Shown piece by piece: positions 11,601 through 23,399 of a stretch of DNA of 64,000 nucleotides. The DNA comes from Tetragonia tetragonoides (Eukaryota; Streptophyta; Magnoliopsida; Caryophyllales; Aizoaceae). Each line of letters begins with the position of its first letter. Positions within the stretch are counted from its first letter, which is position 1. The translations under genes were made by a program, and so were the position numbers. The stretch covers positions 16,095,001 through 16,159,000 of the forward strand of contig CM076153.1 in NCBI GenBank assembly GCA_038025085.1. The letters are read 5' to 3'. The notes under the pieces were generated by a model, which was given only the letters and a program-made list of their open reading frames with translations, ran no database searches and was not told the origin of the DNA.

Positions 11601-12224
11601 TGTTAGAAAATTACTACTGAAAAGCCAAAATTAAACAAAGAAAACAAGAATGAATGTGGGCCGAATGATTTACTGTAAAATAAAATTGTTGTGTCGTGAT
11701 ACGAAGGCCACTGCCTTAGAAGCGATTTCGCCCAGACTAGTGCAGTCAGAACAAGGCGTCGCCCCCCAAGGTTAGCACAACGCTCCTCTATTCCGTGCAC
11801 TCGGAATGGAAGAGATGGAACTCTAATAACCAAAGAAGAGGATTCTGTAACTGGTGTAATCAAGCCAGTCATTAAACCATGGAGGAAATCAAGGGATGCC
11901 ATTAAAACGAAATCGTAACGTTTTGTTTTGAACAACTGAGGAGTTGGATTCGTAACTGATGAATCTCATAAAACTGGATTCTCAGTTACGACCCGGCCCA
12001 AAAAGAAGGCCCCACCACACCGCGCACGTGTCACGAACCGAACGGACGGCGGCGGCGGCGCGCGCGTGGGAGAGTATCCTTTCCAACTCAACTAAACCAT
12101 ACTAAAACATTGGAGTATATAAACCAATGAACCTTTTGTAAAACTACTAATGTGGGACAAAACCTTTTACTCACAAAGAGAAACCCACTTGCAAATATCT
12201 TGAAGCTTGGCATTCTTTCCAACA
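11601..12224 (-). repeat. 5' LTR of the copia element
   Basis: The LTR is 624 bp and is the promoter-side copy for minus-strand transcription. A TATATA motif lies near 12115. The 13-mer complementary to the primer-site region is at 11716-11728. The LTR lacks the 83-bp block present in the 3' LTR. Confidence 0.95.
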
Positions 12225-12229
12225 CATGC

Positions 12230-13560
12230 ATGTGACGAAAACTGTACTTTGCATTAAAGAATTACGGGGATCTCCTTATCTCTTCCATTCAATCAAGATC
12301 TTTCATCCCTACAATTTGTGTATTTGACATGTAATTTATTTCAGTACTAAAAATAAATATAAAAGAATGTGACGCACACATTGAAACAATATTTATGACT
12401 ACCTCAATTTAGATGATAAAATCTTTAGATATGTAGTTGTGTTTGTTATGCATTAACATTTAACCTAAAACTTTCAAAAGTAACTAACTTCTTTTGGTTA
12501 GATTCTAGGTTCACGCAAGTCTTTTGAATCAAAACTAATCCTGTTCGTATCGAATTGATCAATGAAAGGATAAAATATTCCCATTAAATAGTTTTTCCCA
12601 GAAGATTCGAACCCTCAACAATCAGTAATCTACTCTTAGTGATGTTTAGTATGCAAAAAAGGGGTAGATTATGAAAAGCTACTTGAAAGTTACTTGAAGC
12701 TATTATGAAAAGCTAGCTACATTCTTGTATTACATTATTGCTATTCATTCGTATTATTAAATGAAAAACGTGACATTTAGGTAATTTTACAAATTTTAGT
12801 TAATTCTACAATTAATTTTACCAAACACTAATGAGTATAAGTGAAGGGCGAACGAGACACCCCCCTGCTACATCATATTTGGACTCTCGTGTTCAACAAC
12901 GAACATATCAGACTAACTGAACAATCAGGGGAAGCACTAATCCCGTCAAGGTAGTATATTTCTTAGAAGCCAAACTGACACAAGGCATGGGGGAAATATA
13001 ATGAGCATTCAACCCCATAACCTTACATTACCAAACCACTTGAAAATAAGTTTGAAATCACTAAACCACCACCACCCTAGCTTATTGATACCAAACACTA
13101 CTCTTCCTATTAGCTAGCTACATATCTATAATTTATCAACTAAAATATACTTATTAGCTAGTTACAGCTTGCAGAACGAGTATATATATACTAACTTCAC
13201 AACTAATTGTGCCAAACATAGCCTCACGTCTTGAGTCTACATCTGGAATCAGAAAAAGTAAATAAAAATCAGGATTGGCAGCCAACCATTGACTCTCACC
13301 CAGTACTGACCTTTTCTATTTGGTTTTTGTAATTTTTTTTTTGACAAAAAAAAAAAAGACAAAAAAAACGAAGTTCACTATTTCGTTATCAACACAGTCC
13401 ATATTGTGTATAGCAAATTAGCAAGTGCAACAGTGTAACAGGCCAAAATCAGCCCACCCGTATGGTCCGTGTTCAACTTTAATTTAACACGTCAGATGCC
13501 AGCTCCAAAACACTCCTCGCTGTAACTCTGCTGTCTCTCTCTCACTCTCTCTCCTCTCTC
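12230..13560. other. Intergenic region upstream of the NOI gene
   Basis: No gene is visible. Sequences ending in ACCAAACACTA (about 12830) and TGCCAAACATAGCC (about 13220) resemble hAT-like MITE termini, but clean partners and target duplications were not found. A-rich runs occur near 13340-13370. A CT-rich stretch near 13530-13570 probably belongs to the core promoter of the next gene. Confidence 0.5.
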
Positions 13561-13570
13561 TTTTTCTCTC

Positions 13571-13580
13571 AATAAAAGGC
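13571..13580 (+). promoter_or_regulatory. Probable TATA box of the NOI gene
   Basis: AATAAAAGGC follows a CT-rich pyrimidine patch and lies about 150 bp before the start codon. This is consistent with a plant core promoter and a short 5'UTR. Confidence 0.45.
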
Positions 13581-13724
13581 ACCTTCATTAGTTCATTTCT
13601 TAACCACTTACTTTCACAAGCTCTCGTTTGTCCAACCCCTAAAATTTCATCATCTTCTCAGTACCCACAAAATTCGACAATTCTCTCTCTAAAATTGTGA
13701 TTTCTTAGTTTCTTTACTATAATA

Positions 13725-16700
13725 ATGGATAATCGCAAGGATAATAAAGAGGTAATTCTTCAATTTCTTCTCAATATACTCAATTACTCATACTCTTTGC
13801 TGTAATTTATTTTTAAGAATTTGATGAACATTTACCATAATTTGGTTTTCGATTAGTTTTTAGATTTAGATTTTGATGTGAAATTAGGTATCAGGTTTTG
13901 TTTGATTAAATTTGTTTGACTAATACTAGTGTTTTGTACTATATCAGTATGAGGTTTAATTGTGTCGTTGTGTATGTCTATGATTTTCTCTCTCCTGGAA
14001 ATTTTTGTCTTTCATCGTTTGGTGCTTTCTTTTTTCTCACCTGCAATTGATTGTTGTAGAAATTAAAGAGTGGATTATTCCTGTTCCTGGCTATAATTTG
14101 CTGATTGAAAGTTAGTACATCGTTTGATTGATATGAAATTTTCGCCTGATTGAGTTGATATTAGCATACCAAATTATGATTTGATTTGGTTTGGTTTGGT
14201 TTGGTTTGGTTTTATGCGCTATATTTTAATTGTTTGGCCGGTTAGTGTTGCTTTCGTTTCTATGAATTTTCACAGAAGGAGCTCAAGTAGCTTAGCTGGG
14301 TGATAATGATAGTTAGTCATTAGTTAATAGTCAATAGTCAAAAAATTTGAGTTTTCTTTTGGCAAGAAAAATTATTATTTTTTTTGCTGTTCTTGGCAAA
14401 ATTTCAAACTCAACTCGAGATTGGCTACCTTGCATTGGGCCCTTTAGAAATTACTCTTTTTTTTTTTAGTTTTTCTTTTTTTGACCGCGGACCTTCTCAT
14501 GTATTGAATCATTGAAGAAAGTGGCTGTCTTTTAAAAATACCATGTAGAATGATTAGTGTATATCAATTTTATTTTGTTGGCAAAAATCGGCTGTCTACA
14601 GCCTGCTTAGTGCTAATCATAAAATTACTTTAATATTCGGTGAATAATTATAGCAAGCTGTGGATTATGAGATGATTAACATAATCATTTGTTAAGGGTG
14701 ACTCAGATTTTATACAACTTCAGTTAATATTTGTTTGACTGTTTATGATTTTGATAATATGATGTTCCTTAACTAGTGAATTTTCATCTATTTGGAATTA
14801 GCCCGCATTCTTCCTGATTATGCATTAGGATATGACTTCTAAAGGAGAACTTAAGAAAGTGCAATTGATTATGTATTGTTCTGAATGGTAAACCCTTAGA
14901 ACAACTGATTTCAACCTTCAAGTAGTATTGTTTTAGCCGTTAGTTTATTCCACCAAGTGATATTATTGAACAACTTATATTAATATTCTTCTTTGTGATT
15001 GGAACTATTGAAAATTTCACTCTTTGAAACCTTAATTTCTAAAATTGCTTTTGATATCACCGAAAATCTGAAGTGCGATTTTCTTGTGTACGACACTACT
15101 ATCCTAGTACCTATCTATATCATTTCTGTAATATTGGAACTGGAGATGGTCGGAGGTTGTCAGGGCATGGTGGTGTATTTGCTGAAACTTCTTTGTTGCT
15201 TTTAAGGCTTCTTGAAGAATTAAACATAGTTTCTCTAAAATGCGAAATTTTATATTCATTGGAAGTTGCAAGATTTCTTAATCCTCTCAACTGCTAATGG
15301 AGAAGTTATCTGCTCTTTTGTGCAGAAAAATGCACCATGGTTATCAGTGCCACAATTTGGAGATTGGGACCAGAAAGGACCGTTGCCAGATTACTCTCTT
15401 GATTTCTCAAAAATCAGAGAAATGAGGAAACAGAACAAAAGAGATCCTTCAAGGGCCAGTCTTGGTAATGAAGAAGAGTTCATCAATCCAACTGCTCCTG
15501 CTAATAATAGACCACGCGTGGAAGATAAACAATTTGATCAAGTCCACTCTCCAACTGTAAGATCACTCAGCTAACTATGTGCTATGATTTTCTGTTCTTG
15601 GGTTTACTCTCATCTTGCAGTATGATCGTAATTTTGGCCATTGATGTTCATTTGTTATACAATTAAAGGAGTTGTATCGATTGAGTAGAAAAATTATTAC
15701 CGCTAGGACTCCTAAACCTGCCATAGCATCATATGTGAAACTTTCTCTTCAAGTGCTTAGGCACAGAAATGCAATGTTATTCATATCTCCTCGCATAGAA
15801 CAATAATGCCTAACACCCAAGTATTAAAATACACCATAATAAAAATCCCTAAAAAAAATATTGCTATCTTTGTTATACACCTACTCTTTTGCTTATATCT
15901 GTTGGTTTTGCTTCACATGATGTCTATTGTTTTTATGTGGCTTGCTGAATTAAAGGACAGTGCTATAATATTAAAAGTATGCATGAATCCAGAAGTTCAT
16001 AAGGTTAGGTACTTGTAATATTAAAGCAAGAGCAAGTGGGCCTTAACTATACTACGTGGTAGCATAAAGGGACATTCTGTGCCGGAACATTGGCTGTTGT
16101 GATTAATATTATTTGCAGCCTAAAGCCAGTCACGATTCATTCATATCTTGAATTTGTCGTCATATAGTCTTATTAATTTGATGCTTCTTTACAGCATGAT
16201 TCATTTCTAAGACAAAATGGAAGATTATGCTATCCTTCTGATCTAGGGCGCAATACTTTCCTGTTTGCATGAATGATAGCCCTCATGTTTTTTGATATCT
16301 TGGACTCCCGAGATTTACTTTCCTACACTTTTAGATAAGTTTAAAGATTAGTTTTTTTTAAAAAATTGATGTTGAACCTTGGTGGTGCTGAAATCTAAGT
16401 GATCTAAGAGAAGTTTTCTTTCGTTTTTTGTTTTGGCTAAAAAGAGAGAAATTTTCTTGAGTGGATGTATTAGAATTTATAAGTGCAAGACCATGGGGGT
16501 CCATAGATAACAATGTCACTATGCCAGTGCGCCTGGCTTTATGTGGCCAAAGTTTAATAATAAATGCCACTTGCCAGTGATCATGTGAGTGTGCCCGATG
16601 AATTAGGGAATCACAGTTCGTGTCTATGAGACTGTACTGTGACTAATTGACACAGTTATGTACCCACAGACAGAAAAAAATATGAGGTCAGGATACAGTC

Positions 16701-17250
16701 TCAACTCTCAGCCTATAAACAAATTTTGTAGGATATCTAACTATTTAAACTTTGAAGTCTTGATGACATTTTGTTCACATAGCTTGCATCAGGCAGCAGA
16801 TCAGTTTTTCACTTCTCTTTTGTTTTGGGGGGGTGTGATGGAGTGCTTAATGTCTGTTCAATTGGTTAACAGTATATCCAAAATGGTGAATTGCTGCATG
16901 CGCATTATCTTAATCGCTTTCATGGATACGATAATCCTCAGCAAGATATTTAATTTATCTGTATATTTTCTATTCATGAGTGGATATGGGCGACGGAGGC
17001 GGTGATGTCTTTCGTAGATAATTCTGTACCTTTCGATCAAATGTTAATATGATTTTGTACGAAAAAGGAAAAATGACAAACCAGATGTTATTTTGTTTAA
17101 ATAAATTCACGTTAGGTACTGGTGGTTGTCGAATCTGACTGATCTAATTCAATCTCTTTCATTTCCCTGGAGTATTTATTTATTTGTTTTATTTTTTATC
17201 AGGCAAGGAGGAGCTTCCTCAGCTACTTCAACTGCTGTGTCAGAGCCTGA
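13725..17250 (+). CDS. RIN4/NOI-domain protein, about 101 aa
   Basis: Three coding exons were assembled from splice sites: 13725-13751, 15326-15556 and 17203-17250. All junctions are phase 0. The protein starts MDNRKDNKE, then WLSVPQFGDWDQKG. This is the NOI core and matches the FGxW-type site that the bacterial protease AvrRpt2 cuts in RIN4 relatives. It continues with YSLDFSKIREMRKQNKRD and SRASLGNEEEFI. The last exon encodes ARRSFLSYFNCCVRA. The two adjacent cysteines near the C-terminus resemble the acylated tail that holds RIN4 family members at the plasma membrane (family knowledge). The last exon is read in a different frame from a longer overlapping open frame that lacks family similarity. 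Small NOI proteins are linked to immunity and exocytosis, but the specific role here is unknown. Confidence 0.88.
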
Positions 17251-18691
17251 GAATCCAGAATATAACAACGCAATTGCTGCGATGCTGATTTGTGTAAAAC
17301 CATGTGTATCTAGATCCACCTATTTTCTTATCACTTGCAGCTGTTGTGTTTTTGCGGCCATGGCCTTTTAACCAGTGCTTCGAATGTACTATGTTCTATG
17401 GTTTAGCCAAATGAACTTCAACCAAGAACTCACATCGAAGCAAGAAGCATAATTTTGCAGTTTATTGTTCCGTTGAAGAATGTCCTGACATTAAGTGTGA
17501 TTGATCTTGCTTAAACAGTTTACAAAACTTGATGTCTGAATGTGACAGATTGGGGAAAGCCGCACTTGTATTTGGTCCTGTCCTTTGATAATGAAAGGTT
17601 GTTGCGTGCATGTTCTCTTTAATATCGCTTTCCATCTAACTATACGCAAGCAAGGCATGTTACTTCAATGGAAAAGTAGTCACAGATTCAGTTGGCATTT
17701 CACATTTTCTGTAGGTCCTAAGACCATCCCTACAAAATATGGCATTTTGCCTAAAAACTTTCTTGCTTTCTTTCACAAGATTGTCATTCAACTTGTTGGT
17801 ATCAGAGTGGCGCAAACGAAAGAGACTATATGTACAATTGGGACATAACCAACTTTCTATTAACGCGCTATCCCCACCACAATTATTCCGTTTTGGCATT
17901 CGGCTTTGGGCATGTATTATCCCAAGTGATCAAGAATTTTCACCATCGTAAAATTTTACCTAATAAGTAGCATATTGGTTCATCAATCATATGACAATAA
18001 TTCAACTGAAATGAGTAAATGATCATTGAAAATCCCGGTATATCCTTCCAACAAAACTCACCATATAAATATGTAAGAGAATGATACCTCCACGGCTCCA
18101 CCCACTGAATACAAAGATAAGCTGGGTTGCCCACCCAGTGGGTCAACCAAAAACATTTTCCTTTCAATTAGCGTGAGGTCAAGATCTGTTATAAGAAAGT
18201 CAAGAACCCTTTGCATAAAGAGGGTAATTGCCAACATACATATATATAGGTCCTTCTAGCGATTCAAAAAACTGTGCGATTCCAAAAACTCACATCATAA
18301 TCATGGATTGGAAGGGGAGGTCCACAGATTGCCTACACATATATCTAGCAGTGCACTGAACACAGAACGGAAGGCATTTTCTGTGGGAAGATCAACATTA
18401 GCAATCAAGTTCAAGTCAAATTCATTCCTCAATGAAACAAATATAAATATGAATAAATTACTCTGGCCACTGGTTTGCAAACTGCAGCTACTCTCAAACT
18501 GTATGCAACAAGCAGCAGTGAAGCCAGTGATGATATTGATTGAGGTGGCAACTGTGACCGACCACCAAGGACAAAATTGAATGACGACGATCTATGTTTA
18601 AATTTACGACCTAACCATGAAGTTATTCTATTTACAGGAAACCATTTAAATACATGGAACCAAATTTCCTTGATCCAAAATTCCACAAATA
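17251..18691. other. Convergent intergenic region between NOI gene and PAM16
   Basis: The beginning is probably the NOI 3'UTR. At 17797-17814 TGGTATCAGAGTGGCGCA resembles a retroelement primer site or the 5' end of initiator tRNA-Met, but no LTR is recognised around it. Around 18060-18165 lie the repeat ends GAGAATGATACCTCCA and GTTGCCCACCCAGTGGGTCA, related to the interlocked inverted repeats at 22.9-23.25 kb. No gene is supported. Confidence 0.55.
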
Positions 18692-21600
18692 TCAACTAGG
18701 AGTACCCTGACCTTTATTCTGATATATAGCCTCTAAACACTCCTTAGCGCGATGGACCTTTGACTGGAGGTAGAAGCTTCCCTGCTTCGCATTTCTCTCA
18801 AACAAAACATCATATTTCTGCATGAATTCATGATTATTATGACTAAGAACTTGGCAAACAATACATGGAGACAAAAGAAGAAACCAGGAAACATTCACTT
18901 ACTTTTAGAATCTCTTCCCAGGAAGCATTCTCAGTAACACCCAGAATCTGCCTTGCCTCCTGCTCTGTGATGGCTCTACTCGCTCGACGGACTGTATTCT
19001 GCATCGCTTCTTGAGCAGCACCGGTTTTAGAAGCATCTGTAGTGGTCCAGATAGAAGGTTTAGAGAGTTAGTGGAAACTGAAAGCTGAATTTGGTAACAG
19101 CAAAGTCACATGGGCAGGTGATAGAAGCCCTCTCGTTCTGCATGTGTCCAAAGGGCATGACAATACTTAACTAAATAGTTGGACTTAGAAATAGGATGAG
19201 CCCGCATTCAAAACAATGGAATAGATATTAAGCTAAATAATTCCTCAGCTAATAAAACAATTGAAACCCCCTCTATGGCTCCATGCCACTTTATTCGTCT
19301 CATTTCCCAGGTCCCATATCAGACCATCTGACACTCGTATTCTAGAAAAGTTTGTTCTGAAGTTTCTCCTGTTGTACATAATTCTATGCTTGGTGTCGAA
19401 CTATCGATAGTTGCATTTTATTAATTTTTTACAGCAACGCCAGCTAGTTAAGTCCTTCTCTTTCAGGATGTGAGCCATGCTACGTTTTCAATTGATAAGA
19501 ACGATAGCCTGGGTCTGGAAGGTTATATGTTTTCAATTGACTTTTTTAGTCTATGAATGTGACGAAATGCTAAGCATGTACTTGAGATATCACAAAAGAG
19601 AGTAAAAAGTGAAGAAAACTGGAAGAGGTAGAAAAGGTGTTGAATTCTTGCATTTGGTTTAGAAAAAATGATATTTGTGAAGGAATTCCAAAGATAGGGA
19701 AGACTTTTTAGGATAACTCCAGTTTTTCTTCCCACCAAGTTGGGGGAATTTGGAGAAGAAAACATACTTGAGAAGTTGTACGAGGATGGGTTTTCTTTGC
19801 TTATTGTTAGCGAACCAACAAACAAAAAGGGTTGTTTCCTACTGTTCCTTCTTATCAAGCCAAAAAAACATAAACAATATTTTCTTTGTTTTTCTACCTT
19901 TCCTTTCTTTTCTCTAACTTTTCCGCCATCCTAAGATATACTATAAGGGTTGTCAACAAAAACTTCTATGAAACAAATAAAAACCTGCCCATTTAGCCTG
20001 AGATTATTTTAAGAAATAATTGATTCAGTCATATTTGACAATTATCCCATCAAGCCCACATTATTTTATACTCTTCCCATCGTCTCCACAAGTCCATTAC
20101 ATCACCAAATCATATTTTATCAACTATTCTATCAATTTTGAGGCTCCGATTCGTTAAAAAATGTTATATTTTATTTTTTTTGGTCTTTGCCAAGGGTATC
20201 CACCGTCGATCACAGTGACTAACCCTCTCGCCCCAACTGTCAGCGCACTAAGCGGTAGGGGGCTGGCCAAGGGATTTTTTCCATTCGCAAGAGTTGGGAT
20301 TCGAACCCCCAACCACTTGTTTAAGGGATGAAGTGCTGAACCACTACACCAACCATCTTGGTTTTAAAAAAAAAAATGTTATATAATGACAAGCATCATG
20401 ACTTCATGAGCCAAAAGCAAAATCAGAACTTTATTTCACTGTCTATTCGTTTTCTTGGCTTGTTCTAGTTTCCCCTCCACTACTATCATATCTCTAACAA
20501 AGCATCACATTGTAGACAATCAGATTCCTTCCTATCTTCCTCTAGGCCAAAACCTCTACCATGAAGCATCCCCAAAGTTCTCAAAGATTGCTCCCACAGT
20601 CTTACTGTTTACGCATACCCAGAATGGAATCCAATTTCCAATCCAATTTGAGAATGCTGGCAAGAGATAACTTTGAATCTCAATACACATGGCATTTGCT
20701 GCCCGACATCATATGGGGCTGTAGCAACAGAAACAAGAGTGGTTTATAAGCTACACTTGACAAGGGGGAGATATATTGAATTCCCTAGTTAAATTTGTTG
20801 TTTGAGAAGATTGCTCTCGCAGTCTTACATGTACGAGATTAACTCTTGGCCTATAGTCATGTAGAGGGGGGGGGGGGTTGGAAGTGAGGAAGACAAAAGG
20901 ATAGTGATTAGATACTGGCTTACTTCAGACTGAAACAAATGAAGAAATGGTAGGAATGTGCAATCATGATGTTTTGCTGTAGCTGTTTCTCAAAATTCAA
21001 ATAGCATGTTTTTTCCCATGAGAGATTTTACCAGGATGATGGTGCAAATAGTTGTTGTGGGTTGTAAAGATGTGAAGTTGATTCAATACCAATGCAAGAT
21101 TTATGCCCTATTTGCACTAGCCCTTATATATACATTGAGTGATTTCAGAGGCCCTTGACAAAAAGGGAACAAGCCTATACTCACCCGGATTTCGATAATT
21201 GTGATATCAAGAATTTGAAGAAGATCCCAACACCCTTCAACTCATTCTAAGTCCCCCAGAATTGAATAAATGAGGCATGAATGAGAAGCATTGCCTCTCT
21301 CTCTCTCTCACCTGTCATCCTTCTCTTTCAACTATCATCCCAAATGCTTTCCTCCATCTACTATACCCAAACAAAGCAAGTTCGCAAAGAATTAGTCCAA
21401 AAGATTGATCCTCTATACCTCTCTCACATACACTATTTGTTTCACCTTAAATTGCCAATGTGAGGTACTTAGTGACATAGTTATAGACACTTCAAATTAT
21501 GTTATGAACATGCAATTATCTAAGGAAACAATGGCCAAGTTCATCTAGGCACTCACCCATGCCGGAACCTTGCAACCGAGTTCTTGATCATAACCTCCAA

Positions 21601-22131
21601 ATGTCACAACTATCATTGCTGAGATTCATGCAATCTAAATTTGTGTTCCCAACAACCCAATAATAATCACCCAGTAACCAACACATGCTATAATCTTCCA
21701 GCCTACAGATAGGGCAATAGATTACTCTAGGCAATTTTGGCACAAAATATACCTCACTCAACCATTTTAGACACAAACAAAATGGGAAAGAAAAGGGCAA
21801 CAAATACTCCCATGAAAAAGAAACAAACTTTACAGTCAAGAGGTCACAAAATTGGGGCCTTTAAAACATAGAAAAAGTCCAAAATCTCAAAAAGTTATAC
21901 TAGTAGTAAAGAGTAAAGAAAGATGAAGAGATATTACTGGCAAGAGCTTGACGATAAGCTTGAGCAAAAGCCCTAACTAACATCCCAGAACCCATTACAA
22001 GTAATTGGGCTATTATTCTTGCAGCCTGCATTCAAATAAGCCAAAAAAAAAGAGTATTAACTAAAACTGGAAATGAAAATAAAATCCCATTATCAGCAAG
22101 GAGGTAAATAGGAAGACTGTGGAATTACCAT
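18692..22131 (-). CDS. PAM16: Mitochondrial import motor subunit PAM16 (TIM16), 116 aa
   Basis: The minus-strand exons are 22131-22129 (ATG only), 22025-21938, 19036-18903 and 18817-18692. All have GT-AG borders and total exactly 117 codons including the stop. The protein begins MAARIIAQLLVMGSGML, a hydrophobic N-terminal segment. It then shows QAYRQALANASKTG, ITEQEARQILGV and the degenerate J-like domain ending FYLQSKVHRAKECLEAIYQ. PAM16 pairs with the J-protein PAM18 at the TIM23 channel in the inner membrane and restrains Hsp70 stimulation. Plant homologues also affect immune signalling (MUSE5 in Arabidopsis). The length fits the family. The first intron follows the start codon directly. 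The second intron (19037-21937) is 2.9 kb and carries a SINE. Confidence 0.93.
20170..20370 (-). mobile_element. tRNA-derived SINE in PAM16 intron 2
   Basis: Read on the minus strand it has box A-like TGGTGTAGTGGTTCAGC and box B GGTTCGAATCCC, ending in an A-rich tail. Target duplications AAAAAATGTTATAT occur at 20156-20169 and 20371-20384. Its body differs from the other SINEs in this window. Confidence 0.85.
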
Positions 22132-22404
22132 TGCAAAGAAATGAATGAAACCCCAGAAGGAAATTCTCTTGTATTTTCTCTCTCTTCAATTGCCAGTATA
22201 TGATATGATGATCAAATTGGGAGAATTGAGCTGAGTTGTAAGGGGAGAAGGAGGAGAGACTGGAGAGAGAATCGGAAACTGCAAATAACAAAACAGAGAT
22301 GCCACAAACGACGTCGCGAACTCTCTAGAATTTTCATTTCCTTTTATTTTTTCTTTTTTATGTGCCATCTTTTTTTTTTTTTTTACCGGCATGTCTTGTC
22401 TGGA

Positions 22405-22870
22405 TTGTGAACTTAGTCCACCGTGAACCAAGTAAATTTGAGGGATGACTGTAGATGAGGTTGGGGGTGATTTCACTAGTAGAGGGGTGACTCAGATGAA
22501 GTATGGGGTGACTCCACTATTAAAAAAGTGTTGCCAAGTATAAATTTGAAGGGTTCCAGGTGAAGTAGGGAGTGACTCCATTATTAGAGGAGTGACGCCA
22601 AATATAAATTTGAGGGGTAGTTCTAGTTGAAGTAAGGGTGACTCCACTATTAAAGGGGTGACTCTAGGTGAAATAGGGGGTGACTAAATTTGAGGAGCGA
22701 CTCTAGATGAAGTAGGGGGTGACTCCACTATTAGAGGGGTGACTCCAGGTGAAGTATAAGGTGGCTCCACTATTAGAGGGGTGACTCCAAGTAAAGTATG
22801 GGGTGACTCCACCATTAGAGGGATGACTCCACGTGAATTATTGGTCCATCCTTGATTAGTCCACACAAAT
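22405..22870. repeat. Minisatellite-bearing inverted-repeat element, copy 1
   Basis: The interior is an imperfect tandem array of about 41-bp units built from GGGGTGACTCCACTATTAG and GACTCCAGGTGAAGTA. The flanks are inverted relative to each other: GAACTTAGTCCACCGTGAAC on the left, and the reverse complement of the right end reads TGGACTAATCAAGGATGGAC. A shorter copy in the opposite orientation lies at about 36845-37015. It sits just upstream of PAM16. Confidence 0.75.
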
Positions 22871-22904
22871 TTTTGTATTTTTTTGATGAGCAAACAAAAA
22901 GGAA

Positions 22905-23250
22905 AAGGAGAATGATACATCCAGTCATTGGGTTGCCAACTCACAAATATATTATGTCTATCTCTCTCCTCGGTTTTACAATCTCTTTCCTCCATTTTCA
23001 ATAAATATTTTATTTAAAGTATGGAAAATATTTGGTTGATCCAGTGGGTGAGTAACCCACATTTTCTTTGTATCTATCTCTCTCCTACTTTAAATGCTTT
23101 TGGGAATAGAGAATAGAGAATAGAGAATAGAGATAGATACATATAAGAGATGGGTTGCCAACCCATTAGATGAATGTATCATTCTCCTTAAAGTATAGAA
23201 ATAGACATTTTGTAGGTCAGCAACCCACTGGATCAATAAAATATTTTCCG
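22905..23250. repeat. Two interlocked inverted-repeat (MITE-like) units
   Basis: One pair of arms starts AAGGAGAATGATACAT at 22905 and ends at 23189 in reverse complement. The second starts GGAAAATATTTGGTTGATCC at 23023 and ends at 23250 in reverse complement. The pairs overlap rather than nest. Related termini occur near 18060-18165. No coding content is seen. Confidence 0.6.
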
Positions 23251-23399
23251 AAGGAAAAATTCTGGTTTTTAAGGATTCCGGTTCCGAGACAAGTCGGGTC
23301 CGGTCGGGTCGAAGTGGCTGCCAGGTCATGAAGTCAATCACAGTCAAGTACTCAAGCCAGTTGACAATTGACAGAGAGATACAACGAGCAAAAAAAATT

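Larger units (their letters stand above)
6161..12224 (-). mobile_element. Ty1/copia LTR retrotransposon, decayed
   Basis: This is a complete element with two LTRs (6161-6887 and 11601-12224), TG...CA termini and a 5-bp target duplication CATGC at 6156-6160 and 12225-12229. Domain order along the minus strand is gag, protease, integrase, RT, RNase H, which defines Ty1/copia. A purine-rich tract (GTGGGGGAA on the minus strand) adjoins the 3' LTR at about 6888-6897. The reading frame is broken by two TGA stops and at least two frameshifts, so it is not autonomous now. The LTRs differ by roughly a dozen substitutions plus two indels, so the insertion is not very recent. Confidence 0.97.

Noticed and set aside
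17126..17371. 81-codon frame ending CSCCVFAAMAF as the NOI C-terminus
   Set aside because: The splice phase from exon 2 requires another frame, which gives the family-typical short cysteine tail and stops at 17250.
22684..23001. 105-codon minus-strand frame with repeated GVTPLIVE
   Set aside because: It arises from the GTGACTCC minisatellite and not from a conserved gene.
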